Shown here: positions 26,066-34,716 of the stretch, piece by piece
Layout: the number at the start of each line of letters is the position of its first letter
Numbering within the stretch: position 1 is the first letter of the stretch
DNA from: Nocardia suismassiliense
GTDB taxonomy: Bacteria > Actinomycetota > Actinomycetes > Mycobacteriales > Mycobacteriaceae
Assembly: GCF_900269665.1 (NCBI RefSeq)
Contig: NZ_LT985361.1
Coordinates: 1,953,459 to 2,017,458, forward strand
DNA: 64,000 nucleotides
Reading direction: 5' to 3'
Position numbers and translations under genes: made by a program
The notes under the pieces: model-generated
Databases searched by the model: none
Seen by the model: the letters and a program-made list of their open reading frames with translations, nothing else
Told to the model about the DNA's origin: nothing

Positions 26066-26245
26066 ATGGCGAATCCCGGAATGAAAGAACTCATCGCGCT
26101 GGGGCACGAACAGAAGTACATCACCCACGCCGAGATCAATGAGTACGTCCCCGAGGCCGTCGGCGATCGCGATCAGTTCGTCGGTATCATCCAGATGCTG
26201 GACGCCAGGGGCATCCCCGTCTACGAATCCGATCCGGTGGAATAA
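26066..26245 (+). CDS. free-standing sigma-70 region 1.1 domain protein
   Basis: A 59-residue protein with ATG at 26066 and a GGAGA ribosome-binding site six bases upstream. The whole sequence aligns with region 1.1 of primary sigma factors: KELIALGHEQKYITHAEINE, YVPEAV, then DQFVGIIQMLDARGIPVYES. Region 1.1 normally sits at the N-terminus of RpoD/SigA, folds as a small acidic helical bundle and occupies the DNA channel of RNA polymerase before promoter binding. Here no other sigma region follows; the stop is at 26243-26245. The protein could interact with RNA polymerase or a sigma factor in trans. That role is inference. It lies between a protease gene and an RTX-like gene, 109 bases before the latter. 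Confidence 0.8.
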   Translation: MANPGMKELIALGHEQKYITHAEINEYVPEAVGDRDQFVGIIQMLDARGIPVYESDPVE

Positions 26246-26353
26246 CGACCCGACCGATCCGGACGGCTCACAGGTTCGAATACGAACCGGCGGTGTGCGC
26301 ACCCGAGGCGTGCACGCCGGACATCGTTGTCGGTGAGACCGGAAGGATGAACT

Positions 26354-27643
26354 GTGGTCGTTCGAGCGCGCGGTGCACGGTCGATGGTGGGAGTCTCCGC
26401 ATTGCTGGCGGGAATGGTGCTGGCGGTCGCGCCGGTGCGGGCGGAGGGGTTGCCCGCGGGCTGCGCCGGTGCGGTGACGGCAGGCAACGACACCATCACC
26501 TGTTCGGACAATCTCACGGCCGGTTCGGTGCTCGACGCGGGCGACGGTGACGACACCATCGTGATCGAGGGTGACGTACTCGAGGGCGCGGCAGTATCCG
26601 GCGGCGTGGGCAAGGACAAGATCTCCGCGCGCAATGTCGGCCGGTTCCTTTGCCCGGCAGCCGAACTCGGCGCCGACGATGTCAACGGCGGCGTTCTCGA
26701 TGGCGGTCCGGGCGACGACGAGATCACGGTCGGCGGCCAGGACCGGCCCGCGGCCTGCGATGCCGCCATGCAGAAAGGCCTCGGCGGCAATGTCGGACGC
26801 CACGGTGCCGTCGTGGGTGGGCCGGGCAACGACGTACTGCGAATCGGCAGTGTCGGTTACGTTTTCCAGCCAGACGCGGCCAAGCCGGAGACGACCGCCG
26901 GTGCACACGGAGGCCGGGTGTCCGGCGACGACGGTGACGACACCATCACCATCGACACCGTCAGTCTCGGCGAGCGCCCGCCGAGCGGCACCGCGCCGGA
27001 CGCGCCGGACGCCGTGTTCGGCGGAGCGGGCAAGGACACGATCTCGGTCCACCGAACCGTCGGCGCCGCCGATATCTACGGTGATGCCTACGCACCCATC
27101 CCGGACGCGGCCGGTGACACCATCACGGTGGACGAGATGACCGGCGGCTGGGTCCACGGCGGACCCGGCGACGACCTGCTCACCGGCGGCACCCTCGGCG
27201 GTGCGGGCGCCGCACTCTGGGGCGACGACGGCAACGACACCATCAAAGCCGCCGATATGTACCTCGGCGCAAGCGTTTTCGGCGGTGACGGCAACGACGC
27301 ACTGTCGGCGACCTCGCTCAACAAGGACCCGAGCACCCGCGCCGCCACCCTGATCGGCGGCAACGGCGACGACAAGATCGACATCGGCACGGTAGGCACC
27401 ACCGACGCCGTCGTGCTCGGCGACGGCACCGACCCCACCGCGGGCGCCGACCCCAACAGCGGCACCGGCAAGGACACCATCACCGCAATCGCCAACAACG
27501 GCAGCATCTTCGGCGGCAACGACGACGACACCATCACCATCGATGTCAACAACAACCTCGTCGATGGCAGCGCGGGCACCAACACCTGCACCATCAAGGG
27601 TCAAGGTTCGCGAGGTTCGGTTATCGCCTGCGACCAGAAGTAG
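26354..27643 (+). CDS. secreted RTX-like repeat protein (hemolysin-type calcium-binding)
   Basis: A 429-residue protein with GTG at 26354 and AAGGA seven bases upstream. A signal peptide (SMVGVSALLAGMVLAVAPVRA) precedes a body made almost entirely of GGxGxDxI/L-type nonapeptide repeats, such as DAGDGDDTIVIEG, GGPGDDEITVGG, GDDGDDTITIDT, GGAGKDTISV and GGNGDDKIDIG. These form a calcium-binding parallel beta roll. Four cysteines occur near the ends. Unlike RTX toxins it has an N-terminal Sec-type signal and no C-terminal type I signal was recognised, as expected for an actinobacterium. No enzymatic domain is present. A structural or adhesive surface role is plausible. Confidence 0.85.
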   Translation: MVVRARGARSMVGVSALLAGMVLAVAPVRAEGLPAGCAGAVTAGNDTITCSDNLTAGSVLDAGDGDDTIVIEGDVLEGAAVSGGVGKDKISARNVGRFLCPAAELGADDVNGGVLDGGPGDDEITVGGQDRPAACDAAMQKGLGGNVGRHGAVVGGPGNDVLRIGSVGYVFQPDAAKPETTAGAHGGRVSGDDGDDTITIDTVSLGERPPSGTAPDAPDAVFGGAGKDTISVHRTVGAADIYGDAYAPIPDAAGDTITVDEMTGGWVHGGPGDDLLTGGTLGGAGAALWGDDGNDTIKAADMYLGASVFGGDGNDALSATSLNKDPSTRAATLIGGNGDDKIDIGTVGTTDAVVLGDGTDPTAGADPNSGTGKDTITAIANNGSIFGGNDDDTITIDVNNNLVDGSAGTNTCTIKGQGSRGSVIACDQK

Positions 27644-27665
27644 TCGACTGCCGCGAAACCGGTTG

Positions 27666-28139
27666 TCAGGGAGCAGGTTCGAACCACGCGGGTCCGTCAC
27701 CCAAGGCATGCTCGATGCGCAGCAAGTCGTGCTCGGGCAAGTCCGGCAACGCCGACACCTCGAACCACCCGACTTCCAGGGATTCGTCGTCGTTGACCCG
27801 CGCCGTGCGGCCGGTAGCCCGGCACCGGATGGTGATGTCCATGAACTGGCAGATGTCACCATTCGGATAGGTGTGCGGCGGCATGGCCCGGACGTGCGCG
27901 AGACGCTCGGCGACACAGTGAACGGCGGTCTCCTCGAACACCTCTCGTACGGCGCAGGCCGCAGGCTGTTCGCCGGGTTCCGGCACCCCGCCGATGATCG
28001 CCCAGGCACCGCTGTCGGCGCGCCGCCCGAGCAGCAGCCTGCCCTCGTCATCGAAGACCACCGCGCTGACGCCAGGTAGCCACAGCAGTTGCTGACCGGC
28101 GTCGGCCCGGATGGTTCGGATGAAGTCGGGGGTAGCCAT
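27666..28139 (-). CDS. Nudix hydrolase
   Basis: A 157-residue enzyme with a complete Nudix box: GGVPEPGEQPAACAVREVFE followed by ETAV, carrying the REVFEE metal-binding glutamates. The N-terminal ADAGQQLLWLPGVSAVVFDD and the FMDITIRCRATGR strand fit the fold. Proteins of this shape hydrolyse nucleoside diphosphate derivatives; the substrate is not predictable. It is convergent with the RTX-like gene (22 bases apart) and starts at the ATG at 28139. Confidence 0.9.
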   Translation of the reverse strand: MATPDFIRTIRADAGQQLLWLPGVSAVVFDDEGRLLLGRRADSGAWAIIGGVPEPGEQPAACAVREVFEETAVHCVAERLAHVRAMPPHTYPNGDICQFMDITIRCRATGRTARVNDDESLEVGWFEVSALPDLPEHDLLRIEHALGDGPAWFEPAP

Positions 28140-28374
28140 GGGGCGACAGTATTGCGCCGGACCGCCGCACCCGTCGAATCGAGAGCGTGGCGAATCTCTG
28201 CGATTGAATCCGTGGTTTGCGGGGTATGCGGCCGGTGACGGGCTGTTTCCGGGTTCGGCCGGCAGAGATGCGGGCCGAACCCGGAGTGGCGGCGCACCCC
28301 GGCAGCGTCAATGGTGACGAGCTTCTCGATGATGAGCAGGCACGGCGGGAGCGACCGGCGAGCCCTGAGTACAG

Positions 28375-29001
28375 TTGGAGATAGTTAGGCGTTGCGGTAG
28401 CTGGATACCGTGCTCGCCCCTGAGAAAGGGGACACGGTTGTCCTTCCCGTTGCAGAAGCCCGATGGCACCTCACCGGAGCATATTGCTGTTTCGCTGGGA
28501 TGGGATCCGTCGGATCAATCGCTGCTGGTCGATTTCGACGGCACGGTAACCCCGGGCACGCGAATCGACTTGAATTCGGCGGCTTTGGTTTTCGCGGGGG
28601 AAGTCCTGGTGGACACCGTCTACCACGAGCAACTGGTCTCGCGGGACGGGGCGATCGCGCACAGTGGGGACAGCCCGATCGGGGACAGCGCGGGGGACAA
28701 CGAGGTGATCACCGTCGAGCCGGCGCGGCTGGCGCCCGAGGTGACGTCGGTCATCTTCCTCGTAACTTCCTACTCGGGGCAGAGTTTCGCGCAGATCGAG
28801 AACGCCTACCTCCGGCTGGTCGACACCACCTCGGGCCTGGAGATCACCCGCTACCTGCTCAGCGGCGGCCCGCACACCGGGCTCGCGATGGGCAAACTCG
28901 TTCGCACACCGCAGTGTTGGTACTTCCTCGGCATAGGTGAGGGGATCTACGCCCACCACCTGGCCGAAGCGGTCCCGCAGATGGCGCGTTACCTGCCGTA
29001 G
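28375..29001 (+). CDS. TerD-family stress protein
   Basis: A TerD domain of about 185 residues: LRKGTRLSFPLQKP, HIAVSLGWDPSDQSLLVDFD, DLNSAALVFAG, GDSPIGDSAGDNEVITVEPA and a C-terminal WYFLGIGEGIYAHHLAEAVP. The Asp-rich GDSAGDNE loop corresponds to the calcium-binding DxxxGDNE motif of the family. The start is uncertain: the frame opens at a TTG (28375), but the first family-like residues begin at about 28420 (a CTG) and no ATG or GTG is in frame. A sequencing error or a non-canonical start is possible. TerD proteins are cytosolic and linked to tellurite and stress resistance. A second TerD protein is encoded at 10501. Confidence 0.75.
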   Translation: MEIVRRCGSWIPCSPLRKGTRLSFPLQKPDGTSPEHIAVSLGWDPSDQSLLVDFDGTVTPGTRIDLNSAALVFAGEVLVDTVYHEQLVSRDGAIAHSGDSPIGDSAGDNEVITVEPARLAPEVTSVIFLVTSYSGQSFAQIENAYLRLVDTTSGLEITRYLLSGGPHTGLAMGKLVRTPQCWYFLGIGEGIYAHHLAEAVPQMARYLP

Positions 29002-29011
29002 TGCGGGTAGG

Positions 29012-29671
29012 TCAGAGCGGCTGATAGCCGGCACCGACACCGCCCCGTGCGTTGAGGTCGTTCGTGATGGCGCTGATGTTGGTGCCGACCTGCGGCCCGA
29101 GGCACCCGACGCCGAGATAGGCGTTCACCATGCCGACCAGCGTGGTGCCGACCACCACCGGTGCACCGGAATCGCCTTTCATCACACACATTTGGGTCCA
29201 GGTCTCGGTGCTGGTGGCGCGCACATCGCCCCACACGACACCGCAGCTCGTCCCGCTGGTGCTGCCGCGCTTGCACACGACCGTCGGAAACTGGGCGGGC
29301 GCACCGAGATCGGTGATGGTGGTGCCGCCGACCCCGCGCACCGGACGTACGCGCTGGGCATCGAATTCGATGACCGCGTAGTCCAATGTGCGGTCGGAGT
29401 AGGCGAATCGGCCCACCGCCGCCCCGTTGGGGTCACCTTCGACCACGACGACCGAGCCCGGCTCCCCGCAGTGCCCGGCGGTCAAACCGACGAGCCGATC
29501 GGCACTGTCCCTGCCGATGGTCGTCAAGGTGCAGCCGACCTTCGAGTCGACCAGAATGCCGGAGCCACCTCCGACGGTCGGCGGGGTGTCGTCCGCTTGG
29601 GCCTGGGCAGCGGCGGTTCCGAGCAGCGCGGTTGCGGTGGCGGCGGCGAAGGCGAGTGCGGTTCGTGTCAC
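29012..29671 (-). CDS. secreted chymotrypsin-like (S1) serine protease
   Basis: A 219-residue protein from the GTG at 29671 with an AGGAG ribosome-binding site; in-frame codons upstream to 29809 precede the signal peptide and are excluded. The signal is RTALAFAAATATALLGTAAA (cut near AQAQA). The catalytic triad is visible: His in LTAGHCG, Asp in DYAVIEF, Ser in MKGDSGAPVVV. Cysteine pairs (CTLTT..HCG; CKRGSTSGTSCG; CVMKGD..GVGC) match small actinobacterial S1 proteases. No propeptide of the alpha-lytic type is present. It is convergent with TerD, 10 bases apart. Confidence 0.9.
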   Translation of the reverse strand: MTRTALAFAAATATALLGTAAAQAQADDTPPTVGGGSGILVDSKVGCTLTTIGRDSADRLVGLTAGHCGEPGSVVVVEGDPNGAAVGRFAYSDRTLDYAVIEFDAQRVRPVRGVGGTTITDLGAPAQFPTVVCKRGSTSGTSCGVVWGDVRATSTETWTQMCVMKGDSGAPVVVGTTLVGMVNAYLGVGCLGPQVGTNISAITNDLNARGGVGAGYQPL

Positions 29672-29840
29672 GAGCAGGGCTCCTCTGGATCGGCTCCCCG
29701 GTGCGGTCCGGCCGGGTGTTCGCGACATTCCCGCCTCGATCGTTTCCAAACGAGCTATGTCGCAACCGAATTCACGCACCACGCGGCGATCCTCCGCAGC
29801 GTACGCCACCGGCGTGCGCTGCCGTGCCGTTCTCGGGCCC

Positions 29841-31874
29841 TCAGATCAGCCCGCGGCGGGCCAGCAGCGGCTCGATCTCGGGGGCGCGCCCACGGAAGGC
29901 TTCGAACGCGGTCAGCGGGTCCACCGACCCGCCCTTGGCGAGCAGCTCGCGCCGGAAGGCCGCCCCCTTCTCCCGGATCGATGCGGCACCGTCGTCGAAC
30001 CAGTCCACCGTGTCCGCGTCCAGCACCTCGCTCCAGATGTAGGAGTAGTACCCGGCGGCGTATCCGCCCGCGAAGATGTGCGCGAAGTAACCCGTCCGGT
30101 ACCGCGGCGGGATCGCCTCGATGGCCAGTCCGGCCTTGCGCAGCGCCTGCGCCTCGAACGCCTCCGCATCGGCCCCGGCCAGCTCCTCGGCGCCGGGCAC
30201 ACGATGCCAGGCCCAATCCAACAGCGTCGCACCGAGATACTCGACGGTCCGGAAGCCCTCGCCGAATCGCTGCGCCGCGGTCATCCGCTCGACCAGCTCG
30301 GCGGGCATCGGCTCGCCGGTCTCGATGTGGCGGGCATAGTTGGCCAGCATTTCGGGCCGGATCATCCACATCTCGTTCACCTGCGACGGGAACTCCACGA
30401 AGTCGCGCGGCACCTCGGTACCGGCGAAGAACGGGTAGCGCACATCCGAGAACAACCCGTGCAGCGCGTGCCCGAACTCATGGAAGAGCGTTCGGACGTT
30501 GTCCCAGGTCAGCAGCGCGGGCTCACCGGCTGGTGGTTTCACGATATTGAGGTTGTTCACCACCACCGGTCGCGTTTCCAGCAGCCGGGATTGGCTGACC
30601 AGCTCGTTCATCCAGGCCCCGCCGTATTTGGACGGCCGCGCGAAGAAGTCGCCGAGGAACAGCCCCAGCGCGCTGCCGTCCGCGTCGAACACCTCGAAGA
30701 CCCGGACTTCCGGGTGATAACCGACCAGATCGGTGCGCTCGCGCAGGGTGATCCCGTAGACCTGCTCGGCGGCGAAGAACACCCCGTCGCGCAGCACCCG
30801 CTCGAGTTCGAAGTAGGGGCGCAAGGCCTCGGCGTCGAGCGAGAACCGCTCGGCCCGCACCCGCTGCGACCAGAACTGCCAATCCCACGAGCGCAGTTCG
30901 TCGTCGGTGCCGTCCGCGCGCATCGCCGCCGCCAGCTCGGTCGCCTCGCGCTCGGCGTTGGCCACCGCGGGCGGGACCAGCCGGCCGAGCATCTCCTCGA
31001 CGGCCTCGGGGGTGCCCGCGGTCTGGTCGGCTACCGCGTACGCGGCGTGGTCCGGGTAGCCGAGCAGCGCGGCGCGTTCGGCGCGCAGGGCGGCGATCCG
31101 GACGGCGAGGTTGCCGTTCTCGGGCAACCCGCGCTGCAGCGAGGCCGCCATCACCCTGCGCCGCAGGTCCCGGTCCGCGAGTTCGGCGAGGACGGGCTGG
31201 TTGGAGACGTTCTGCAGGCTCAGCGCCCACGCGCCCTCGTGGCCTGCCGAGCGGGCGTTCTCGGCCGCGGCGGTCACCTCGGCGGGGCTGAGCCCGGCCA
31301 GTTCCTCGACGTTCGTCACGATCACCGTGGCGGCGTTCCTGGCCGTCACGTTGTTCTGCCCGAACTCCGTTGTCGCCGCCGCGATTTCGGTGTTGAGCTC
31401 ACGTAGCCGCGTCTGGCCCGCCGCGTCCAGTCCGGCGCCCGCCCGGACGAACCGCAGGTGATACTGCTCCACCAACCGCAGTTCCTCGGCGTCGAGGTCC
31501 AGGTCGGCGCGGCGTCGGTGCAGCGACTCGATCCTGGCGAACAGATCGGCGTTCAGGTGGATGGCGTCGCGGTGCGCGGCCAGCCGCGGCGACAGCTCGG
31601 CCTCGATCGTTTCGGTCCCCGGGGTGAAGTCCGACGAAGCGATGTTGAAGAAGACGTTCGATACCCGGGTGAGCAGCGCGCCCGAGCGTTCGAGGGCCAC
31701 GACGGTATTGAGGAAAGTCGGCTCCTCATCCGTGGCGGTGATCGCGGCGATCTCGGTGAGCTGCTCCGCCATGCCGCGCTCGAACGCGGGCAGGTAGTGC
31801 TCCTCGCCGATCTCGGCGAACGGCGGCAACTGGTAGGGCAGCGCGCTGCGCTCGAAGAACGGGTTGCTCGGCAT
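29841..31874 (-). CDS. dcp: M3-family zinc metallopeptidase (peptidyl-dipeptidase Dcp type)
   Basis: A 677-residue cytosolic peptidase, the normal length for Dcp/oligopeptidase A. The zinc-binding motif HEFGHALHG is near residue 468, followed by the downstream metal ligand region EFPSQVNEMWM. The N-terminus (NPFFERSALPYQLPPFAEI) and the YFAHIFAGGYAAGYYSYIWS motif before the C-terminus are typical of Dcp. It removes dipeptides from the C-termini of oligopeptides. It has its own promoter region shared with the divergent kinase gene at 32180. Confidence 0.92.
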   Translation of the reverse strand: MPSNPFFERSALPYQLPPFAEIGEEHYLPAFERGMAEQLTEIAAITATDEEPTFLNTVVALERSGALLTRVSNVFFNIASSDFTPGTETIEAELSPRLAAHRDAIHLNADLFARIESLHRRRADLDLDAEELRLVEQYHLRFVRAGAGLDAAGQTRLRELNTEIAAATTEFGQNNVTARNAATVIVTNVEELAGLSPAEVTAAAENARSAGHEGAWALSLQNVSNQPVLAELADRDLRRRVMAASLQRGLPENGNLAVRIAALRAERAALLGYPDHAAYAVADQTAGTPEAVEEMLGRLVPPAVANAEREATELAAAMRADGTDDELRSWDWQFWSQRVRAERFSLDAEALRPYFELERVLRDGVFFAAEQVYGITLRERTDLVGYHPEVRVFEVFDADGSALGLFLGDFFARPSKYGGAWMNELVSQSRLLETRPVVVNNLNIVKPPAGEPALLTWDNVRTLFHEFGHALHGLFSDVRYPFFAGTEVPRDFVEFPSQVNEMWMIRPEMLANYARHIETGEPMPAELVERMTAAQRFGEGFRTVEYLGATLLDWAWHRVPGAEELAGADAEAFEAQALRKAGLAIEAIPPRYRTGYFAHIFAGGYAAGYYSYIWSEVLDADTVDWFDDGAASIREKGAAFRRELLAKGGSVDPLTAFEAFRGRAPEIEPLLARRGLI

Positions 31875-32179
31875 AGGGAAACCCTATGCCGGAACGGCCC
31901 GCGGTCGTCGGCGGATGTGCGGAATGCGTCGCGAGGTGGCCCGTGTTCGCCGGGGTGCTCGGCCGCCTGCGCAGCACCGAGAACCTCACCGCGTCCGCCG
32001 CTCCGCTGTGCGGGAATCGACATGTCGAAAATGCTTGATTACCAGCGTGTTTAGAAATGTAACGGGCGCCTGATTTGTCCGTTCTCCGCGTTGACAGGCG
32101 GGTGGTGCGGATAGAGGCTGCACCTGACTTTCCGTGCTTACCGGGAAGCGATCGCTTCGGTACATCGGAGGAGCTGGCT
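31875..32179. other. divergent promoter region (305 bp)
   Basis: No gene is supported. It lies between the start of the Dcp-type gene and the start of the sensor kinase. An AT-richer stretch at about 32015-32060 (AAAATGCTTGATTACC) is the most promoter-like part. Confidence 0.4.
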
Positions 32180-34168
32180 GTGCGTTCACGTCGACGATCG
32201 GAAAATGCCGGTAGCAGAACGGAAATCACCATCCGTGGGTTATTGGGGCGAATTCTGATTGTTTCGCTGGTCTTGGTGTCGGTGTCGCTCGGAGTGATCG
32301 TGGTTCGGGAGGTCGGCTCCTATCGGCAGAGCGGGGCGACCGTCACCGCGGTGTCGCACGCACTGGCGGTGCAGGATCTGGTGCAGGAGATCCAGCGGGA
32401 GCGTGGCCTGAGCAACGGGTTGCTGGGTGGTGCTGCCGGGCTGGAGCAGGCATTGGCCGATCAACGAGTGCGCACCGATCGGGCGATCGACACTCTCGAC
32501 GCCGGAACCGCCGGTGCGGACCAATTACGTTCGGCTCTGAACAGATTCGCGACTCTCGCGACGACTCGAGCGCAGATCGATGGCCACCGGGTCAGCAGGC
32601 AGGCGGCTTTCCAGTTCTATACCGACGGCATCACCGTGCTGAATCGGCTGACGCTCGGCCTGGACTCGGCGCGCGACGAGCAGATCCGGCATGGATTGCG
32701 AGCGCTGTACGCATTGGGTGACGTGAAGGAGCAGACGGCCAAGGAGCGCGGCTTTCTCAATGGCGTCTTCACCGCCAACGGGTTCCGGCCCGACGAGTAC
32801 GGGCAATTCCTGGAGATTCGCGCCGCCAAGACGGCAGGACTTGCCGCGTTCGCGCTCTACGCGACGGACCGCCGGCAGCGGCTGCTCGACGCCGTACTGC
32901 GTGGCGAAAATGCCACTGAGGCAGCGGAATCGGAACAGATTGCCGTCGCGTCCTACACCGGACCGCTGGTACGTCCGGTGGATCCGGGGAACTGGTGGGC
33001 GCAGATGACGGCGGTCATCGATGCGCAGCGCAGCGTGCAACAGGTGATCGGTGATGACGTCCGGCAGCGCGCGACGGTGCTGCGTAAGCAGGCCGCGCTG
33101 ATCCTCGGCGGTGTCCTGCTCGCGGCGCTGATCGCGGTAATCGCCGAGGCGACACTGGTTTTCGTCAGCGTGCGGGCCATCGTGCGCCCGCTGGCGCGAC
33201 TGGCCGCCGATGCCGACGATGTGGCCGATCGCCGCCTGCCATGCATCATTGCCGCTTGGCAGGCGGCTGACCGTTCCCAGCCGCTCCCGCCCGAGCCGGT
33301 GCGCGCGGCACCCGGTGCCAGCACCGAAATCACCGCCCTGACAGCGGCTTTGGACGGCGTGCAGAGCACCGCCTTCGCGCTGGCGTCGGAGCAGGCGCTG
33401 GTTCGTCGCAACACCGAGGAATCCTTGGCGAATCTCGCGCGCCGCAATCAGAACCTGGTTCGCCGCCAGCTCGGCTTGATCAGCGAGTTCGAGCGCACGG
33501 AACTCGATCCCAAGGGTCTGTCCAACTTGTTCGAGCTCGACCACCTGGCCACCCGGATGCGCCGCAATGCGGAGAATCTTCTGGTGCTCGTCGGTGAGGC
33601 GAGCCCGCGACGCTGGGCCGAGCCGATCGCGCTCAGCGACGTGATCCGCGCCGGACTGTCCGAGGTGGCCGACTATCACCCGGTGGTGGTGCACCGGCTC
33701 GATGAGGTCGCGATCGTCGGCGGGGTGGTCACCGGTCTGGCGCACATGCTCGCCGAGCTGATCGAGAACGGTCTCGCCTTCTCGCCACCGGACGTCGAGG
33801 TGGAGATCTACGGCCGGACGGTCGCGTCCGGGTATCTGCTCGCGGTCGTCGATCACGGCATCGGGATGCCGTCGGACAAGCTGGCGCAGGCGAATGCGCG
33901 GCTGCGCGGCGAGCAGGACTTCGTCGTCGCGCCGACGCGTTATGTCGGGCTGTACGTGGTCGGGCGGTTGGCGCGGCGGCTCGGTATCGAGGTCGAGCTC
34001 ACCGCGTCGCCGATCAGTGGGATCGTCGCGCGGTTGCACTTGCCCGCGGAGATCATCGCGACTGATCGGGGGGAGCAGATGGTAGCCGCCGCGCCGCCGA
34101 ACAGTGCTGTTGCCGCGCAGCGTGCGGGCGAGGCCGGGGTGCCCGATGGGTTGATCCTGCGGGGCTGA
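32180..34168 (+). CDS. conservon-type sensor histidine kinase (NIT sensory domain, CvnA-like)
   Basis: A 662-residue membrane protein; GTG at 32180 follows GGAGGAG by seven bases. Order: transmembrane helix 1 (ILIVSLVLVSVSLGVIVV), extracytoplasmic nitrate/sulphate-sensing NIT domain (VQEIQRERGLSNGLLGG; VKEQTAKERGFLNGVF), transmembrane helix 2 (AALILGGVLLAALIAVIAE), HAMP, then NLARRNQNLVRRQLGLISEF and LDHLATRMRRNAENLLVLVG, and an HATPase domain (LAELIENGLAFSPPDVEV; VVDHGIGMP). This is the layout of CvnA of Streptomyces conservons. The usual partners (roadblock protein, DUF742 protein and Ras-like GTPase) do not follow; MmpS and MmpL genes do, 134 bases downstream. A link between sensing and lipid export is possible. 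Confidence 0.88.
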   Translation: MRSRRRSENAGSRTEITIRGLLGRILIVSLVLVSVSLGVIVVREVGSYRQSGATVTAVSHALAVQDLVQEIQRERGLSNGLLGGAAGLEQALADQRVRTDRAIDTLDAGTAGADQLRSALNRFATLATTRAQIDGHRVSRQAAFQFYTDGITVLNRLTLGLDSARDEQIRHGLRALYALGDVKEQTAKERGFLNGVFTANGFRPDEYGQFLEIRAAKTAGLAAFALYATDRRQRLLDAVLRGENATEAAESEQIAVASYTGPLVRPVDPGNWWAQMTAVIDAQRSVQQVIGDDVRQRATVLRKQAALILGGVLLAALIAVIAEATLVFVSVRAIVRPLARLAADADDVADRRLPCIIAAWQAADRSQPLPPEPVRAAPGASTEITALTAALDGVQSTAFALASEQALVRRNTEESLANLARRNQNLVRRQLGLISEFERTELDPKGLSNLFELDHLATRMRRNAENLLVLVGEASPRRWAEPIALSDVIRAGLSEVADYHPVVVHRLDEVAIVGGVVTGLAHMLAELIENGLAFSPPDVEVEIYGRTVASGYLLAVVDHGIGMPSDKLAQANARLRGEQDFVVAPTRYVGLYVVGRLARRLGIEVELTASPISGIVARLHLPAEIIATDRGEQMVAAAPPNSAVAAQRAGEAGVPDGLILRG

Positions 34169-34302
34169 AAAGGTGCAGGAGTGCTGGTCAACGCGCTAGC
34201 CGAGCTATGTCGTATGACATATTGTCTATGTTCGATTTTATCTGTTACCGTCCGTCACGGAAATATGCGGTCGAGAGGTTCGAACGGACAGCGGAGAAGG
34301 TC

Positions 34303-34716
34303 ATGAAGAGTGCCTGGGTATACGGCGTGGTATTCCTGGTTTTGGGTCTGACGGCCATATTCATTGCCCGGTTGCGCTTGAGCGAGATCCCCGACCTGGC
34401 GATCGGGCATTCGAGCGCGCCGCCGGTACTGGGGCGACTCGGCGAGAAGGTCGTCGACTACGAGATCGACGGTCCGCGTGGCACACCGGTGCGGCTGTCG
34501 TATCTGGACGAGCACGGCAACGTCAACAACGTCTCCGCCGATCTGCCGTGGCGGACCTCCTTACGCACCCGGAAACTGACCCTGGCCACCGGCATCGTGG
34601 CGCAATCGGAAGCCGACCAGGTCTCCTGCCGGATAGTCATCGACGGGCAAGCCCGGGACGCGCAGGTGGCGAACGGACGGTTTGCCGCGGTCAACTGCAC
34701 GGTGCCGGTGTCATGA
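34303..34716 (+). CDS. MmpS-family membrane accessory protein
   Basis: A 137-residue protein with ATG at 34303 after a GGAGAAGG ribosome-binding site. One N-terminal transmembrane helix (VYGVVFLVLGLTAIFIARL) is followed by an extracytoplasmic beta domain (EKVVDYEIDGPRGTPVRLSY, LPWRTSLRTRKLTLATGIVA) ending with a Cys pair (QVSCRIVID, AVNCTVPVS). This is the MmpS pattern. MmpS proteins cooperate with MmpL transporters in export of glycolipids or siderophores. Its stop overlaps the MmpL start (ATGA), so the pair is coupled. Confidence 0.9.
   Translation: MKSAWVYGVVFLVLGLTAIFIARLRLSEIPDLAIGHSSAPPVLGRLGEKVVDYEIDGPRGTPVRLSYLDEHGNVNNVSADLPWRTSLRTRKLTLATGIVAQSEADQVSCRIVIDGQARDAQVANGRFAAVNCTVPVS

Noticed and set aside
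25964..28297. 777-residue reverse open frame across the sigma 1.1, RTX-like and Nudix genes
   Set aside because: It is the complement of the repetitive RTX-like gene; the repeats create an artificially long antisense frame.
28411..28940. Alternative forward frame starting GTG with a TerD-like N-terminus
   Set aside because: After the first few residues it loses all TerD similarity, which continues in the adjacent frame.
29427..31406. 659-residue forward open frame opposite the M3 peptidase
   Set aside because: The reverse strand encodes a full-length Dcp-type peptidase with HEFGH.
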